Of a DNA stretch of 43,522 nucleotides, positions 34,600-43,522 are shown in pieces. This stretch comes from Parcubacteria group bacterium (GTDB taxonomy: Bacteria > Patescibacteriota > Minisyncoccia > Phycocordibacterales > JABMNX01), in NCBI GenBank assembly GCA_016784305.1, contig JADHUY010000002.1:1-43522 (forward strand). Reading direction: 5' to 3'. The position numbers and the translations under genes were made by a program. The notes under the pieces were generated by a model, which was given only the letters and a program-made list of their open reading frames with translations, did no database searches and was not told the origin of the DNA. Each line of letters opens with the position of its first letter. Within the stretch, counting starts at the first letter, position 1.

Positions 34600-35544
34600 C
34601 TAGAAGGGGTTCTTGGCGCCTCTGATTTCAAAGTGAGTATGAGGTCCCGTAGAGCGCCCACTTGAGCCAACGTATCCTATTACTTGCCCTTGTACCACAG
34701 CTTGTCCCGAACTAACAATATTTCTAATGTTGTGTGCGTAGAGTGTTTGAGTGCCATTGGGGTGATCCACTACTATGTAGTTTCCGTATCCGCCATTCCA
34801 ACCATAGTCTTTACTTATTATTACGACACCACTTGCGGAAGCTACTATTGGAGAGCCAACCGTTGCTCCTATATCAACTGCATTATATCCGTGTAGTCCT
34901 TGTGAGCGTCTTCCGCCTGTGACCGGCATTATGTAGTAGCCAGAATATGTTGGCCCACCAGTTCCACGCACAACAGTCTTAACACTCTTACTGCTATACA
35001 CTGGTATTTCTTTTTCTCCTCCTGGAATCACCAAGACATCACCAACGGCGAGCGTTGCATTTTCAGCAAGGCCGTTAAACTGTTCAATCTCTTTAACGTC
35101 ACCTTTGTATTTCTTTGCAAGACTCTTAAGCGTGTCTCCCTTTTTAACCGTATAACTAAGACCAGAAACTGGGAGTATAACAAGAGTCTGTCCCTCATGA
35201 ATTACCGAACCTCTTTGTATATCATTTGCCCATATAATCGTATAAGTTGTGACTCCAAACATCTTTGCAATTTGTGAAAGAGAGTCACCTTCACGAACAA
35301 CATAAACACTAATTTGATCTGACTGGGGTCTATCTTCAATATCAGCAATAGAACCACTTGGACCTGTTTCAGAAAGAAGGGCACTTCCGCCAACTATTGA
35401 AATGTCACCACCACCTTTCCCTGGGTTTGGGTCTGTGTTTAGCGCGGCACGAAGAAGTGGCAATGTTTGCGAATTATGAACAGACAGGATATAGCCGTCA
35501 CCTGCACTCGTTGCTCCAAGCAATTTTGATACAAAAGCGAGCAC
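34600..35544 (-). CDS. M23 family metallopeptidase with two LysM domains (true N-terminus probably upstream of the track GTG)
   Basis: YVVREGDSLSQIAKMFGVTTYTIIWAND and YTVKKGDTLKSLAKKYKGD LysM; GLHGYNAVDIGATVGSPIVASASGVV, VDHPNGTQTLYAH, GRSTGPHTHFEIR M23 motifs. Confidence 0.92.
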   Translation of the reverse strand: MLAFVSKLLGATSAGDGYILSVHNSQTLPLLRAALNTDPNPGKGGGDISIVGGSALLSETGPSGSIADIEDRPQSDQISVYVVREGDSLSQIAKMFGVTTYTIIWANDIQRGSVIHEGQTLVILPVSGLSYTVKKGDTLKSLAKKYKGDVKEIEQFNGLAENATLAVGDVLVIPGGEKEIPVYSSKSVKTVVRGTGGPTYSGYYIMPVTGGRRSQGLHGYNAVDIGATVGSPIVASASGVVIISKDYGWNGGYGNYIVVDHPNGTQTLYAHNIRNIVSSGQAVVQGQVIGYVGSSGRSTGPHTHFEIRGAKNPF

Positions 35545-35883
35545 ACCAGCGCTCGCGGTAATCGGAAGTGTAAGCAGTATGGCAGACGCAATAAAACGCG
35601 CAGCGTACAGTCGCTTAATGCTTTTCTCTGTCTTCTGACCAGCAGACCTTATATTAAGGGGGTCAGAGTCCTGTTTAGATAAATTGATATAGACAAATTT
35701 TAGTGTCGTACGGACATCTATTCGTCTCCCGTGAGACCCTTTTAACGGCCACCAGAGAGAACCCCTATATGAATGTATAAACTATAGCGCGAGGGTTAGG
35801 TAAGTCAACAGGTCTAAATCCCCACCCAAACTAAAGCAATAAGACCTATTTTATATGGCTAAAACACAGTGTATTATAGGGGT

Positions 35884-36942
35884 ATGAATGATTCCCCACT
35901 AAAAAATGATAATGAAGGAAAATCAGAGGAAGATTTCTTCTCCTTTCCGTCTGTTATGCCAAGAAAAAGCGGCGTAACCGCGAAAATAGTGCCAGAAAGT
36001 GATACAAAAGAGAAAAAGGAGGATGTTGTGCATAGTCCTTCCAGCCCGACACAAAAAGTCCCTCACAAATCAGACCCACTAAAAACAAAGTCATCAGATG
36101 TTGACTCTCCTTTGCTTGATCTGTCAAAAAACAAATTCTCTAAACCAAATCCTACTCTACCGCTAATGATGCGTGCTGCGGATTCTCCGAAGATGAAGAG
36201 CGACACTATAGGTAATGTGACACCGTTTAAGGCATCTCAAAGACCAAAACAAAAATTTAAAAACACGCTAAAGACACAAAGTGTAGCTATCCCAGTTTCA
36301 CATGAGGTTGAAATTGAACAAAGAAAGACAGCGCCAGAGCGTATAGATAGATATCACGAACCTATAGAAGATGTCTCTAAAAACATAAACCCAAATTTAA
36401 CTGAAGATGAAACACAACAGCCAAAAACAGACGTGCCACACGCGGACGTTCCATCGCAACACGGTATCAAAGAGGAAAAAACCCGACCAGAGAGACCCGA
36501 CAAATACCATGAGCCGATAGAAGAACTGATTCCACCTGTAGTTGATAACAGTGAAAATGAAGAACTAGCAAAAAGACTCATGGCGGTCGGAGATAAGATA
36601 AGACAAATAGAAACTGCAATGCCAACTAGCTATCCTTCTGAAACTTCGCAAACAAGTGATGTTGTACCCATGGAAAAAGAAATCGTTGATGAAACTGGAC
36701 ACATGATGACTGTAAATAGAGACGAGGCCGAAAGAGCGGTGATAGAAATAAGCGGTTACATTGAGATGCTTGGAGGAGTAGAAAGTAGAGGAAAGCTTTT
36801 AGAGGCTGAAGAAATTGCAGACATTGCCCGTAATATATTTTTGGGCAAACATGACGCTAAGATTTCAGACATTCCAACCGATAGTGGGGTGCAGGCGCTA
36901 GTGATGAAGTTTGCAAATGAACTTGGGGCTACATTAAAATAG
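35884..36942 (+). CDS. Hypothetical charged protein without TM
   Basis: ATG 6 nt after TATTAT; repeated RPDKYHEPIEE / RIDRYHEPIED segments. Confidence 0.65.
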   Translation: MNDSPLKNDNEGKSEEDFFSFPSVMPRKSGVTAKIVPESDTKEKKEDVVHSPSSPTQKVPHKSDPLKTKSSDVDSPLLDLSKNKFSKPNPTLPLMMRAADSPKMKSDTIGNVTPFKASQRPKQKFKNTLKTQSVAIPVSHEVEIEQRKTAPERIDRYHEPIEDVSKNINPNLTEDETQQPKTDVPHADVPSQHGIKEEKTRPERPDKYHEPIEELIPPVVDNSENEELAKRLMAVGDKIRQIETAMPTSYPSETSQTSDVVPMEKEIVDETGHMMTVNRDEAERAVIEISGYIEMLGGVESRGKLLEAEEIADIARNIFLGKHDAKISDIPTDSGVQALVMKFANELGATLK

Positions 36943-36982
36943 CCCGCCATACAATTGCCTAGCGCCAGCTTAATGATAGAGT

Positions 36983-38917
36983 GTGTTGGTGAGTCATCTA
37001 GATGCACTAAACGAAAAACAAAAAGAAGCGGCAACACATATAAATGGCCCGCTTTTAATCCTTGCTGGTGCTGGAGCTGGAAAGACAAAAACTATCACAC
37101 ACAGAATAGTCAACATAATAAAAAGCGGTGTAGCGCCAGACAAAATCCTTGCCGTGACTTTCACCAACAAAGCAGCGGCTGAAATGAGGGAGCGTGTTAA
37201 AGATGCAATCCTTGCTGAAACAGATTTAAACAGACCAATCACAGCGTTTGCCGATAGATCTACTTTGCCGTTTGTCTCTACATTTCACTCTCTTGGTGTC
37301 CATATCCTTAGGGAAAATGCGAAATTAATCGGTGTAAATAGAAACTTTGCTATTTTTGACAGAAACGACTCAATAAGAGCTGTAAAAGAGGCCGCAAAAA
37401 GGGTTGACGTTGATATAAAGCGCTTTGAGCCTAGAAAACTACTTTCATCAATTTCAAAGCAAAAAGGAAATGGTGTGGATAGAGAAACTTATACGCTTGA
37501 TGCAAAAGACTACTACAGAAGTACAATTGCATCAGTTTGGGGAGCCTATGAAGAAATACTAAGGAGTGAACAGGCTTTTGACTTTGACGACTTACTCCTT
37601 AAAACATCACTACTTCTTGAAAAAAACGAAGCTGTAAGAAAACACTACCAAAGCATATGGGAATACATTCATGTTGATGAGTACCAAGATACAAACGCAA
37701 TACAATACGAGATGACACGAATGCTGGGAGGGGACAGACAAAATATTTGTGTGGTTGGTGATATTGACCAAACCATTTACAGCTGGAGGGGTGCTGATAT
37801 TGATAACCTGCTTCGTTTTGAAGAGCTATACAAAGACACAAAACTCGTTGTGCTTGAGGAAAATTATCGCTCCACCAAGACTATTCTTGATGCAGCAAAT
37901 GAGATAATTGAGAAGAACTGCAATAGAAAAGAGAAGAAGCTTTTTACAAATAACTCTAAAGGTGAAAACCTTCTTCTTCACGGAGCGTACGATGAGGAAG
38001 GCGAGGCTCACTTTATAACAGAAAAAGTGCGGTCGCTTTTAGCAGGTGGTGTATCACTAAACGAAATAGCTATACTTTATCGTGCAAACTTTCAGTCAAG
38101 GACTCTGGAAGAAGCATTCCTATACGCAGATATACCGTACCAAGTACTTGGAGTGAAATTTTTTGATAGAAAAGAGGTAAAGGATGTGCTTTCATTTTTG
38201 CGTTTCACACTAAACAGAGATAGCTCTACAGATTTAAAGAGAATAATTAATACTCCGCCACGCGGTATCGGAAAAGTTACACTTTTAAAAATGGTGAGCG
38301 GAAAAACTCACACACTAACTCCAGCGATGAAAAATAGGGTTAATGACTTCTATGCAATGCTTGATGAAATAAAAGAAAGTACAAGCACCAACAAACCGAG
38401 TAAGACTATTAAACTTATAATTTCAAAAAGTGGCATTGAGGAGCATCTTAAAGGGGGAGATGATGACGATTTAGAGAGACTAGAGAATGTAAAAGAACTC
38501 GTTAACCTTGCTGCGAAATACGACTCCTTTACTCCTATAGAGGGAGTAGAGAAGCTACTGGAAGATGCAGCACTTGCAACGGATCAAGACTCGTTGGAAG
38601 AGAGGAAAAACGCTGTGAAGTTAATGACAGTTCACGCTTCTAAGGGCCTTGAATTTGACTATGTTTTCATAACCGGCCTTGAAGAAGGGCTCTTCCCGCA
38701 CGAAGAGATGGACGAGAGTAAAGACCCCGAAGAAGAAAGGCGACTTTTCTATGTGGCCTTAACACGCGCGCGCAAACAAGCCATATTAACCTTTGCATCA
38801 ACAAGAATGAAATACGGGGAACGCACTGTAAATGTGCCGTCTGAATTTGTAACAGATATTAGTGAAGAGTATGTGAGTACAGTTGAGCTTGGAGAAAGCG
38901 TAGTAACTATTGAATAA
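36983..38917 (+). CDS. pcrA: UvrD/PcrA-like ATP-dependent DNA helicase
   Basis: LNEKQKEAATHINGPLLILAGAGAGKTKTITHRI, VTFTNKAAAEMRER, VDEYQDTNAIQYE, VVGDIDQTIYSWRGAD, LMTVHASKGLEFDYVFITGLEEGLFPH. Confidence 0.96.
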   Translation: MLVSHLDALNEKQKEAATHINGPLLILAGAGAGKTKTITHRIVNIIKSGVAPDKILAVTFTNKAAAEMRERVKDAILAETDLNRPITAFADRSTLPFVSTFHSLGVHILRENAKLIGVNRNFAIFDRNDSIRAVKEAAKRVDVDIKRFEPRKLLSSISKQKGNGVDRETYTLDAKDYYRSTIASVWGAYEEILRSEQAFDFDDLLLKTSLLLEKNEAVRKHYQSIWEYIHVDEYQDTNAIQYEMTRMLGGDRQNICVVGDIDQTIYSWRGADIDNLLRFEELYKDTKLVVLEENYRSTKTILDAANEIIEKNCNRKEKKLFTNNSKGENLLLHGAYDEEGEAHFITEKVRSLLAGGVSLNEIAILYRANFQSRTLEEAFLYADIPYQVLGVKFFDRKEVKDVLSFLRFTLNRDSSTDLKRIINTPPRGIGKVTLLKMVSGKTHTLTPAMKNRVNDFYAMLDEIKESTSTNKPSKTIKLIISKSGIEEHLKGGDDDDLERLENVKELVNLAAKYDSFTPIEGVEKLLEDAALATDQDSLEERKNAVKLMTVHASKGLEFDYVFITGLEEGLFPHEEMDESKDPEEERRLFYVALTRARKQAILTFASTRMKYGERTVNVPSEFVTDISEEYVSTVELGESVVTIE

Positions 38918-38946
38918 GACGTGCTCTGTTAGAAATTAAACCTACT

Positions 38947-39786
38947 GTGACTAAAAAAAATAAATCAGAAAAACCCCACACTTCCGCAAACATAGGCGGC
39001 CAAATTTCTAATAGGGTTGGAATAAAACTCGGGCAACATTTTTTAAAATCACAAAAAGCGCTGACAAAAATAATAAGTGCTGCAGAACTTACAGATAAAG
39101 ACGTGGTCCTTGAAATTGGGCCCGGCAAAGGAGTCTTAACAGAAAGACTCCTTAAGAATGCAAAGAAAATAATAGCGGTTGAACTTGATCCAAATTTAAT
39201 TTTCTATCTAAAAATGAAGTTTGAGAAAGAAATTGAAGCAAAAAAACTCATTCTAATAGAAGGTGACATCATTAAACTTAATATAGAAACCCTTCACCTT
39301 AAAAAATACAAAGTCGTGGCAAATATTCCATACTACATAACAGGAATTCTTCTTAGGAAATTACTTTCATCAAAAGTTCAACCCACAAAAGCAGTGCTTC
39401 TTATGCAAAAAGAGGTGGCAGAGCGCATAGCAACAGATAAAAAAGAGAGCATTCTCTCCTTAAGCATAAAAGCCTACGGGAAACCCAGGTATGTCGGAAC
39501 AGTCTCGGCTAAAAACTTCACACCAGCGCCAAGAGTAGATTCAGCAATACTACTTATTGAAAATATATCGCGAAATTTCTTTGAAGGTATTAATGAAGAG
39601 AGATTTTTTGAATTACTCCGTGCAGGATTTGGAAGTAAAAGAAAAATGCTTATAAATAACCTCTCTTCATTTGGAAATAAAGAAAAATTAGAAATTGCGC
39701 TTTATAAAAGTGATATTGACCTTGGTGAGAGGGCCGAAAATGTTGATATTTCAAAATGGAGAAAATTTCTTAAGAATTTAAGCTGA
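38947..39786 (+). CDS. rsmA: 16S rRNA (adenine(1518)-N(6)/adenine(1519)-N(6))-dimethyltransferase
   Basis: LGQHFLKSQKAL, VLEIGPGKGVLTERLL, VVANIPYYITGILLRKLL, FGSKRKMLINNL. GTG start. Confidence 0.96.
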   Translation: MTKKNKSEKPHTSANIGGQISNRVGIKLGQHFLKSQKALTKIISAAELTDKDVVLEIGPGKGVLTERLLKNAKKIIAVELDPNLIFYLKMKFEKEIEAKKLILIEGDIIKLNIETLHLKKYKVVANIPYYITGILLRKLLSSKVQPTKAVLLMQKEVAERIATDKKESILSLSIKAYGKPRYVGTVSAKNFTPAPRVDSAILLIENISRNFFEGINEERFFELLRAGFGSKRKMLINNLSSFGNKEKLEIALYKSDIDLGERAENVDISKWRKFLKNLS

Positions 39787-40128
39787 TGTCCCAAGTAATA
39801 TCATACGCAGCCCTGATATCGCAATAAATGGGACGTAGTTAAGAATGCATATGTCTGGTGGCAAAGATAACCCTAAAGCCGCCTGCCCAATATGAGATGG
39901 AGGTCCATAAAGAAAAGTCCAAGTAGTTGGAGCCCATATATGTACTCCACCAACCGGAGGGCCAATAACTGTATAGATAACACCGTTTAAGCACGGTGAT
40001 GGAGAAAATGCCAGTACTCTCCCACCAAAAGGAATTATCGCCTCTGCGGGAGCAACTGGAATAAGGAAAACCAAAATAGCTAAAAGAAATATAAGCGCAA
40101 GTACTTCTTTCTTTAGTGCAAATCTCAT
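39778..40128 (-). CDS. Secreted/membrane hypothetical protein
   Basis: N-terminal hydrophobic signal (VLALIFLLAILVFLIPVAPAEA); 9-bp tail-to-tail overlap with rsmA. Confidence 0.65.
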   Translation of the reverse strand: MRFALKKEVLALIFLLAILVFLIPVAPAEAIIPFGGRVLAFSPSPCLNGVIYTVIGPPVGGVHIWAPTTWTFLYGPPSHIGQAALGLSLPPDICILNYVPFIAISGLRMILLGTSA

Positions 40129-40167
40129 AGGAAAAGTATAGCAAATAATGAATGCTATACTTTTAAA

Positions 40168-40926
40168 ATGAATCGCGACATCTTTAAAATATTGTCTTTA
40201 TTCTTAGCTCTCTTTTTTATTTTTACCTTATTCTTAGTATTTAGCAACATTAACAAAGAAAAAGTAGCGAGTGTATCAGGAATTTATGTCTCAGAAAACA
40301 CTGATGCAAAAGAGGCGACAGGCGAGTATATAAAGGAGATTGTCAAAGACGCAAACAAGGAAGAAATAATATCCATTCCCGCTACAGAGCCAATGTCGTA
40401 TGCTGAATACCTAAGAAATATCGGTGAGGCTTTTAGCAAACCAACTCCAATTATACTTGCCGAGGACTCGCCTGATGAGTTTGATAAAATTACAGAGAAA
40501 TTGAAAGAATACGGTAACAATGCGGGTGAAGTGATTAAAAACGCTGCTCTTGATAGGACTCCGCAGGTGGAAATTTTTGACAATTTTATAAAAAACCCAA
40601 AAAACTCGGCGTTTCTTTCTAAAATGCGAGAACTGGCTCAGATATATAAAGACATTGGTGTGTCTCTCAGCAAAATAAGTGCCCCCGAGCAAATAAGCCT
40701 TGCGCACGACAGACTGTCTAATTCGTACAAAGAAATAGGTACGGCAATAGTAGTTTTTTCTGATGGTCTTTTTAATGATGAAGACACAAAACAAATAACT
40801 GACACTTACAGTGATGCAATTTACAAATTCCCAGACGCTTTCCTAAGTGTAGCAAGCACTCTTCGCGTCTACGGAGTTCAATTTAGAGAAAGTGAGGCAG
40901 GCTCCGTGTTCACATTACCTATATAA
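40168..40926 (+). CDS. Single-TM hypothetical protein
   Basis: N-terminal TM (LSLFLALFFIFTLFLVFS); similar to the C-terminal part of the next ORF (AxIYKxI...). Confidence 0.7.
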   Translation: MNRDIFKILSLFLALFFIFTLFLVFSNINKEKVASVSGIYVSENTDAKEATGEYIKEIVKDANKEEIISIPATEPMSYAEYLRNIGEAFSKPTPIILAEDSPDEFDKITEKLKEYGNNAGEVIKNAALDRTPQVEIFDNFIKNPKNSAFLSKMRELAQIYKDIGVSLSKISAPEQISLAHDRLSNSYKEIGTAIVVFSDGLFNDEDTKQITDTYSDAIYKFPDAFLSVASTLRVYGVQFRESEAGSVFTLPI

Positions 40927-40957
40927 GTACTTAAGCGCTCTCTGATATACTTAGGGC

Positions 40958-41881
40958 GTGAATTGGCTGAAAAAACCAAAGTTTTTAGCTGCGGCTTTTG
41001 TGATTTTATTAATCGTTGTTGTTTTTATGCTTAAAAAACCTAACGACACCAATAAAGACACACTTATAAACCAAGCAGATATTAATAACCCAGCGAAACT
41101 AGCACAAAAGGATTCAGACAACGACTCTCTTATGGATTGGGAAGAGTCGTTGATTGGAACCAACCCAAATAATAAAGACTCCGACGGCGACGGGACTAAT
41201 GATGGAGTGGAAGTGGAGTTAGGAAGAAACCCACTTCTCGCTGGCCCTAATGACGAAGTCTCACTACTAAGCATTGCCGATGGTCAAGAGATTGCGGGAG
41301 AGACTCCGAACTTTAATAAATTTTCAGAAGACTTTCTTAAAGGGTACATTGAACTTAAAAAGCAAGGGAAAATTGGCACAGACGCAGAAGGGACATTTGT
41401 TTCTGAACTTTTAGAGAAAAATATATCCAGCAATAGAGGCAAAGTCTACGAAGCAGCCGATGTAACTCTGACCATCGCCCCATCTAAAGAAAGTGTATCT
41501 GCTTATGCAAGTGACTTAGACTCTATCTTTTCGCAGATGTACAAAATAACGGAGTACGAATTACTAACATTCACTCGTGCCGTAGAAAACAGTGACAGCT
41601 TTGAGCTTAGGAAATTAAGAGAGCCTGCAAAAATTTATAAAGAGATTGTAGAAAATCTACTTACAACAGAAACACCAGAAAACGTGGTTGATATTCATGT
41701 AGAATTACTTAATGGTTTCAGCTTTCTCGCAAGTTCAATAGAAAAAATGATAGTAGTGGAGAATGACCCACTTGCGGCACTTGTTGCAGTAGATGGGTAC
41801 ACAAAAAGCGAGGAGGAGCTTGGAGTCACTTTTTCGAGATTAAATACATATTTCCTTACTAAAGGGGGAACGCAATCATGA
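40958..41881 (+). CDS. Single-TM protein with thrombospondin type 3-like Ca-binding repeats
   Basis: DSDNDSLMDWEESLIGTNPNNKDSDGDGTNDGVEVELGRNPL; GTG start. Confidence 0.75.
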   Translation: MNWLKKPKFLAAAFVILLIVVVFMLKKPNDTNKDTLINQADINNPAKLAQKDSDNDSLMDWEESLIGTNPNNKDSDGDGTNDGVEVELGRNPLLAGPNDEVSLLSIADGQEIAGETPNFNKFSEDFLKGYIELKKQGKIGTDAEGTFVSELLEKNISSNRGKVYEAADVTLTIAPSKESVSAYASDLDSIFSQMYKITEYELLTFTRAVENSDSFELRKLREPAKIYKEIVENLLTTETPENVVDIHVELLNGFSFLASSIEKMIVVENDPLAALVAVDGYTKSEEELGVTFSRLNTYFLTKGGTQS

Positions 41882-43522
41882 CGGTAAAACACCAAACAAG
41901 CAGGAAACTGGTATCGGCTTTAATGATAGTCGTTATTTTGGCTCCACTTACCTTTACAATTAACCCACCCGAAGCAAGGGCGCAGGCGGGTGCTGTGGGA
42001 TGTGCCACAGCAGCCCTCCTCGGAGCGGGTGCTGGGGTTGCGGCTGCTGCTGCAGGTCTTAACGTACCGACATTTGACCTTTCAACATTTACAGTACAGG
42101 CAACTGAAACACAAAAGGAGTGTCTCCTGGATGGAATAGTTGTGCTTCTGCGCGAAGTACTTATCTCTCAACTTGTGAAGAGTGTGGTCACATGGATTAA
42201 CTCTGGGTTTGACGGAAACCCAGCCTTTATCACTGACCTTAGAGGCTTTCTTACAGACGTAGTGGATGAAACAATAGGAACATACATTGATAGCTCCCAG
42301 CTTTCCTTCCTGTGTAGTCCGTTTCAGCTTGATATTAAAATTGCGATTCGCATAAACTTTGAATCAGTAGACAGGGAACCTGCCTGTACACTGACAGACG
42401 TGGTAGAAAATATTGATGACTTTTACAAAAGAGGTTTTGGAGGTGGGTGGAAGGGCTTTATAGACGCCAACACAATCACAGGGAATAATCCATTCTTCGC
42501 CTACCTTGATGCCGATGTAAGGATAAGAGGAAGGATTGATAAAAGCCTTGCAATAGAGTTAGAGAAACTGAAGTGGGGTGATGGGTTTCCAGGGTTTGAA
42601 ATATGTGACGAAGAAGTTCCCGGAGAAAGCAGCTGTCAGACCGTAACACCTGGAAGCTATGTTAACCATACTCTAAACAGATATGCTGCTGACTCTGGAA
42701 TAAACCAGCTTGAACTTGCTGATGAGATAGATGAAATAATAGGAGCGCTTGCGGCGCAACTCTCAAAGCAACTCTTAACCGGTGCTGGTGGACTTCTTGG
42801 CGCAAGCAGAAGCTCTGGTGGCAGAAACTCATATCTTTCAAGAACAGTTTCTGATACCGAAAGCCGCTCATTAAGTGCTTCAAGAAGAGCATTCTCCCTT
42901 AGTACAGAAGGTGGTGGAACCACGGAAGATGTCTACCTTGAGCAGAAAAACCTTTCTCTATCAGCTCTAGTTGTTGCCAGCTCTAGAATAGAAGACGTAA
43001 TCTCTTGTTATGAAGAGAAAATCATAGAATCAGACAAATCAGCACTTAGTAGCTTTGAAGAGTTAGGGAAGCTCACTCCAGCTGAAAGAGCCTTGGCGGT
43101 TAGCCGTATTGAACAAGCAAGCTCTACGATCTCAAGTAACATAAACCCATTAAGGTTTCAGATAGAAAGAGATATAGCGAATTCTGAAGACAATATAGTA
43201 ATACTTAGAGATATAGGCACAAGAATTGACGCGGCTACAACACAAAGGGAGATTGAGTTAATAAACGAAAACGAGTTAAACCCTTTGGTTGAAAGCGGAC
43301 TTCTTCACACGCTAGGAGACGTAAGCAAAGCAACTCAACAAAAGCTGGACGTGAACAATCTGACTGATGACATAAATAAGCAAACTACAGATAGACAGAG
43401 AGCGTGTGACAACTTCCCAAGAGCAATCGGAAGTGGTTCTGGTGTAAACGACGGTGGTGGAGGTAGTGACGCTGGTGACGGTGTCGGTGATGGCACCGGT
43501 AGTGGCTCCGGTGGAGGTAGTG
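41878..43522 (+). CDS. Large secreted hypothetical protein (3' end outside window), Gly/Ser/Asp-rich at window end
   Basis: Open frame from ATG 41878 (ATGA overlap with previous stop) to window end; signal peptide MTVKHQTSRKLVSALMIVVILAPLTFTINPPEARAQA. Absent from ORF track because no stop is in the window. Confidence 0.8.
   Translation, partial: MTVKHQTSRKLVSALMIVVILAPLTFTINPPEARAQAGAVGCATAALLGAGAGVAAAAAGLNVPTFDLSTFTVQATETQKECLLDGIVVLLREVLISQLVKSVVTWINSGFDGNPAFITDLRGFLTDVVDETIGTYIDSSQLSFLCSPFQLDIKIAIRINFESVDREPACTLTDVVENIDDFYKRGFGGGWKGFIDANTITGNNPFFAYLDADVRIRGRIDKSLAIELEKLKWGDGFPGFEICDEEVPGESSCQTVTPGSYVNHTLNRYAADSGINQLELADEIDEIIGALAAQLSKQLLTGAGGLLGASRSSGGRNSYLSRTVSDTESRSLSASRRAFSLSTEGGGTTEDVYLEQKNLSLSALVVASSRIEDVISCYEEKIIESDKSALSSFEELGKLTPAERALAVSRIEQASSTISSNINPLRFQIERDIANSEDNIVILRDIGTRIDAATTQREIELINENELNPLVESGLLHTLGDVSKATQQKLDVNNLTDDINKQTTDRQRACDNFPRAIGSGSGVNDGGGGSDAGDGVGDGTGSGSGGGS

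Noticed and set aside
1-43522. CRISPR array, toxin-antitoxin pair, retron or transposon
   Set aside because: No regularly spaced direct repeats, Cas, reverse transcriptase or transposase motifs were seen.

Overview
The window looks like a 43.5 kb piece of a Patescibacteria/CPR (Parcubacteria-like) chromosome. This lineage call is inferred from gene content, trimmed housekeeping proteins and many short secreted or membrane proteins, not from a search. It is mostly housekeeping sequence: comEC (partial), RNase HI, recJ, HIT, pgk-tpiA, a PilB/GspE-type ATPase, nusA, ppa, tig, clpP, rny, HU, mscS, yraN, cca, xth, a Xer recombinase, rpsO, an NYN-domain protein, pnp, comM, an M23/LysM peptidase, a UvrD/PcrA helicase, rsmA, and four tRNAs (Gly-TCC, Pro-TGG, Gly-GCC, Arg-TCG). 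No CRISPR, rRNA or transposase was recognised. The strongest non-gene signals are: (1) a cluster of six parS-like TTTCACGTGAAA sites in under 1 kb (19.78-20.73 kb), close to repeats of an unexplained motif TAAAGGACA that also frames a consensus DnaA box (TGTGGATAA) about 4 kb away, which suggests an origin/centromere-proximal locus; (2) a TrpR/YerC-like regulator whose promoter carries a 38-bp perfect palindrome, the core of which recurs upstream of rnhA and upstream of mscS; (3) a symmetric cassette in which two related HTH + LAGLIDADG-like proteins each lie directly upstream of a tRNA gene, in convergent orientation; (4) recurrent -10 boxes 6 nt before start codons, implying widespread leaderless mRNAs; (5) structured leaders or hairpins at nusA, pnp and the M23 gene. 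All family calls come from reading motifs; no database search was run.
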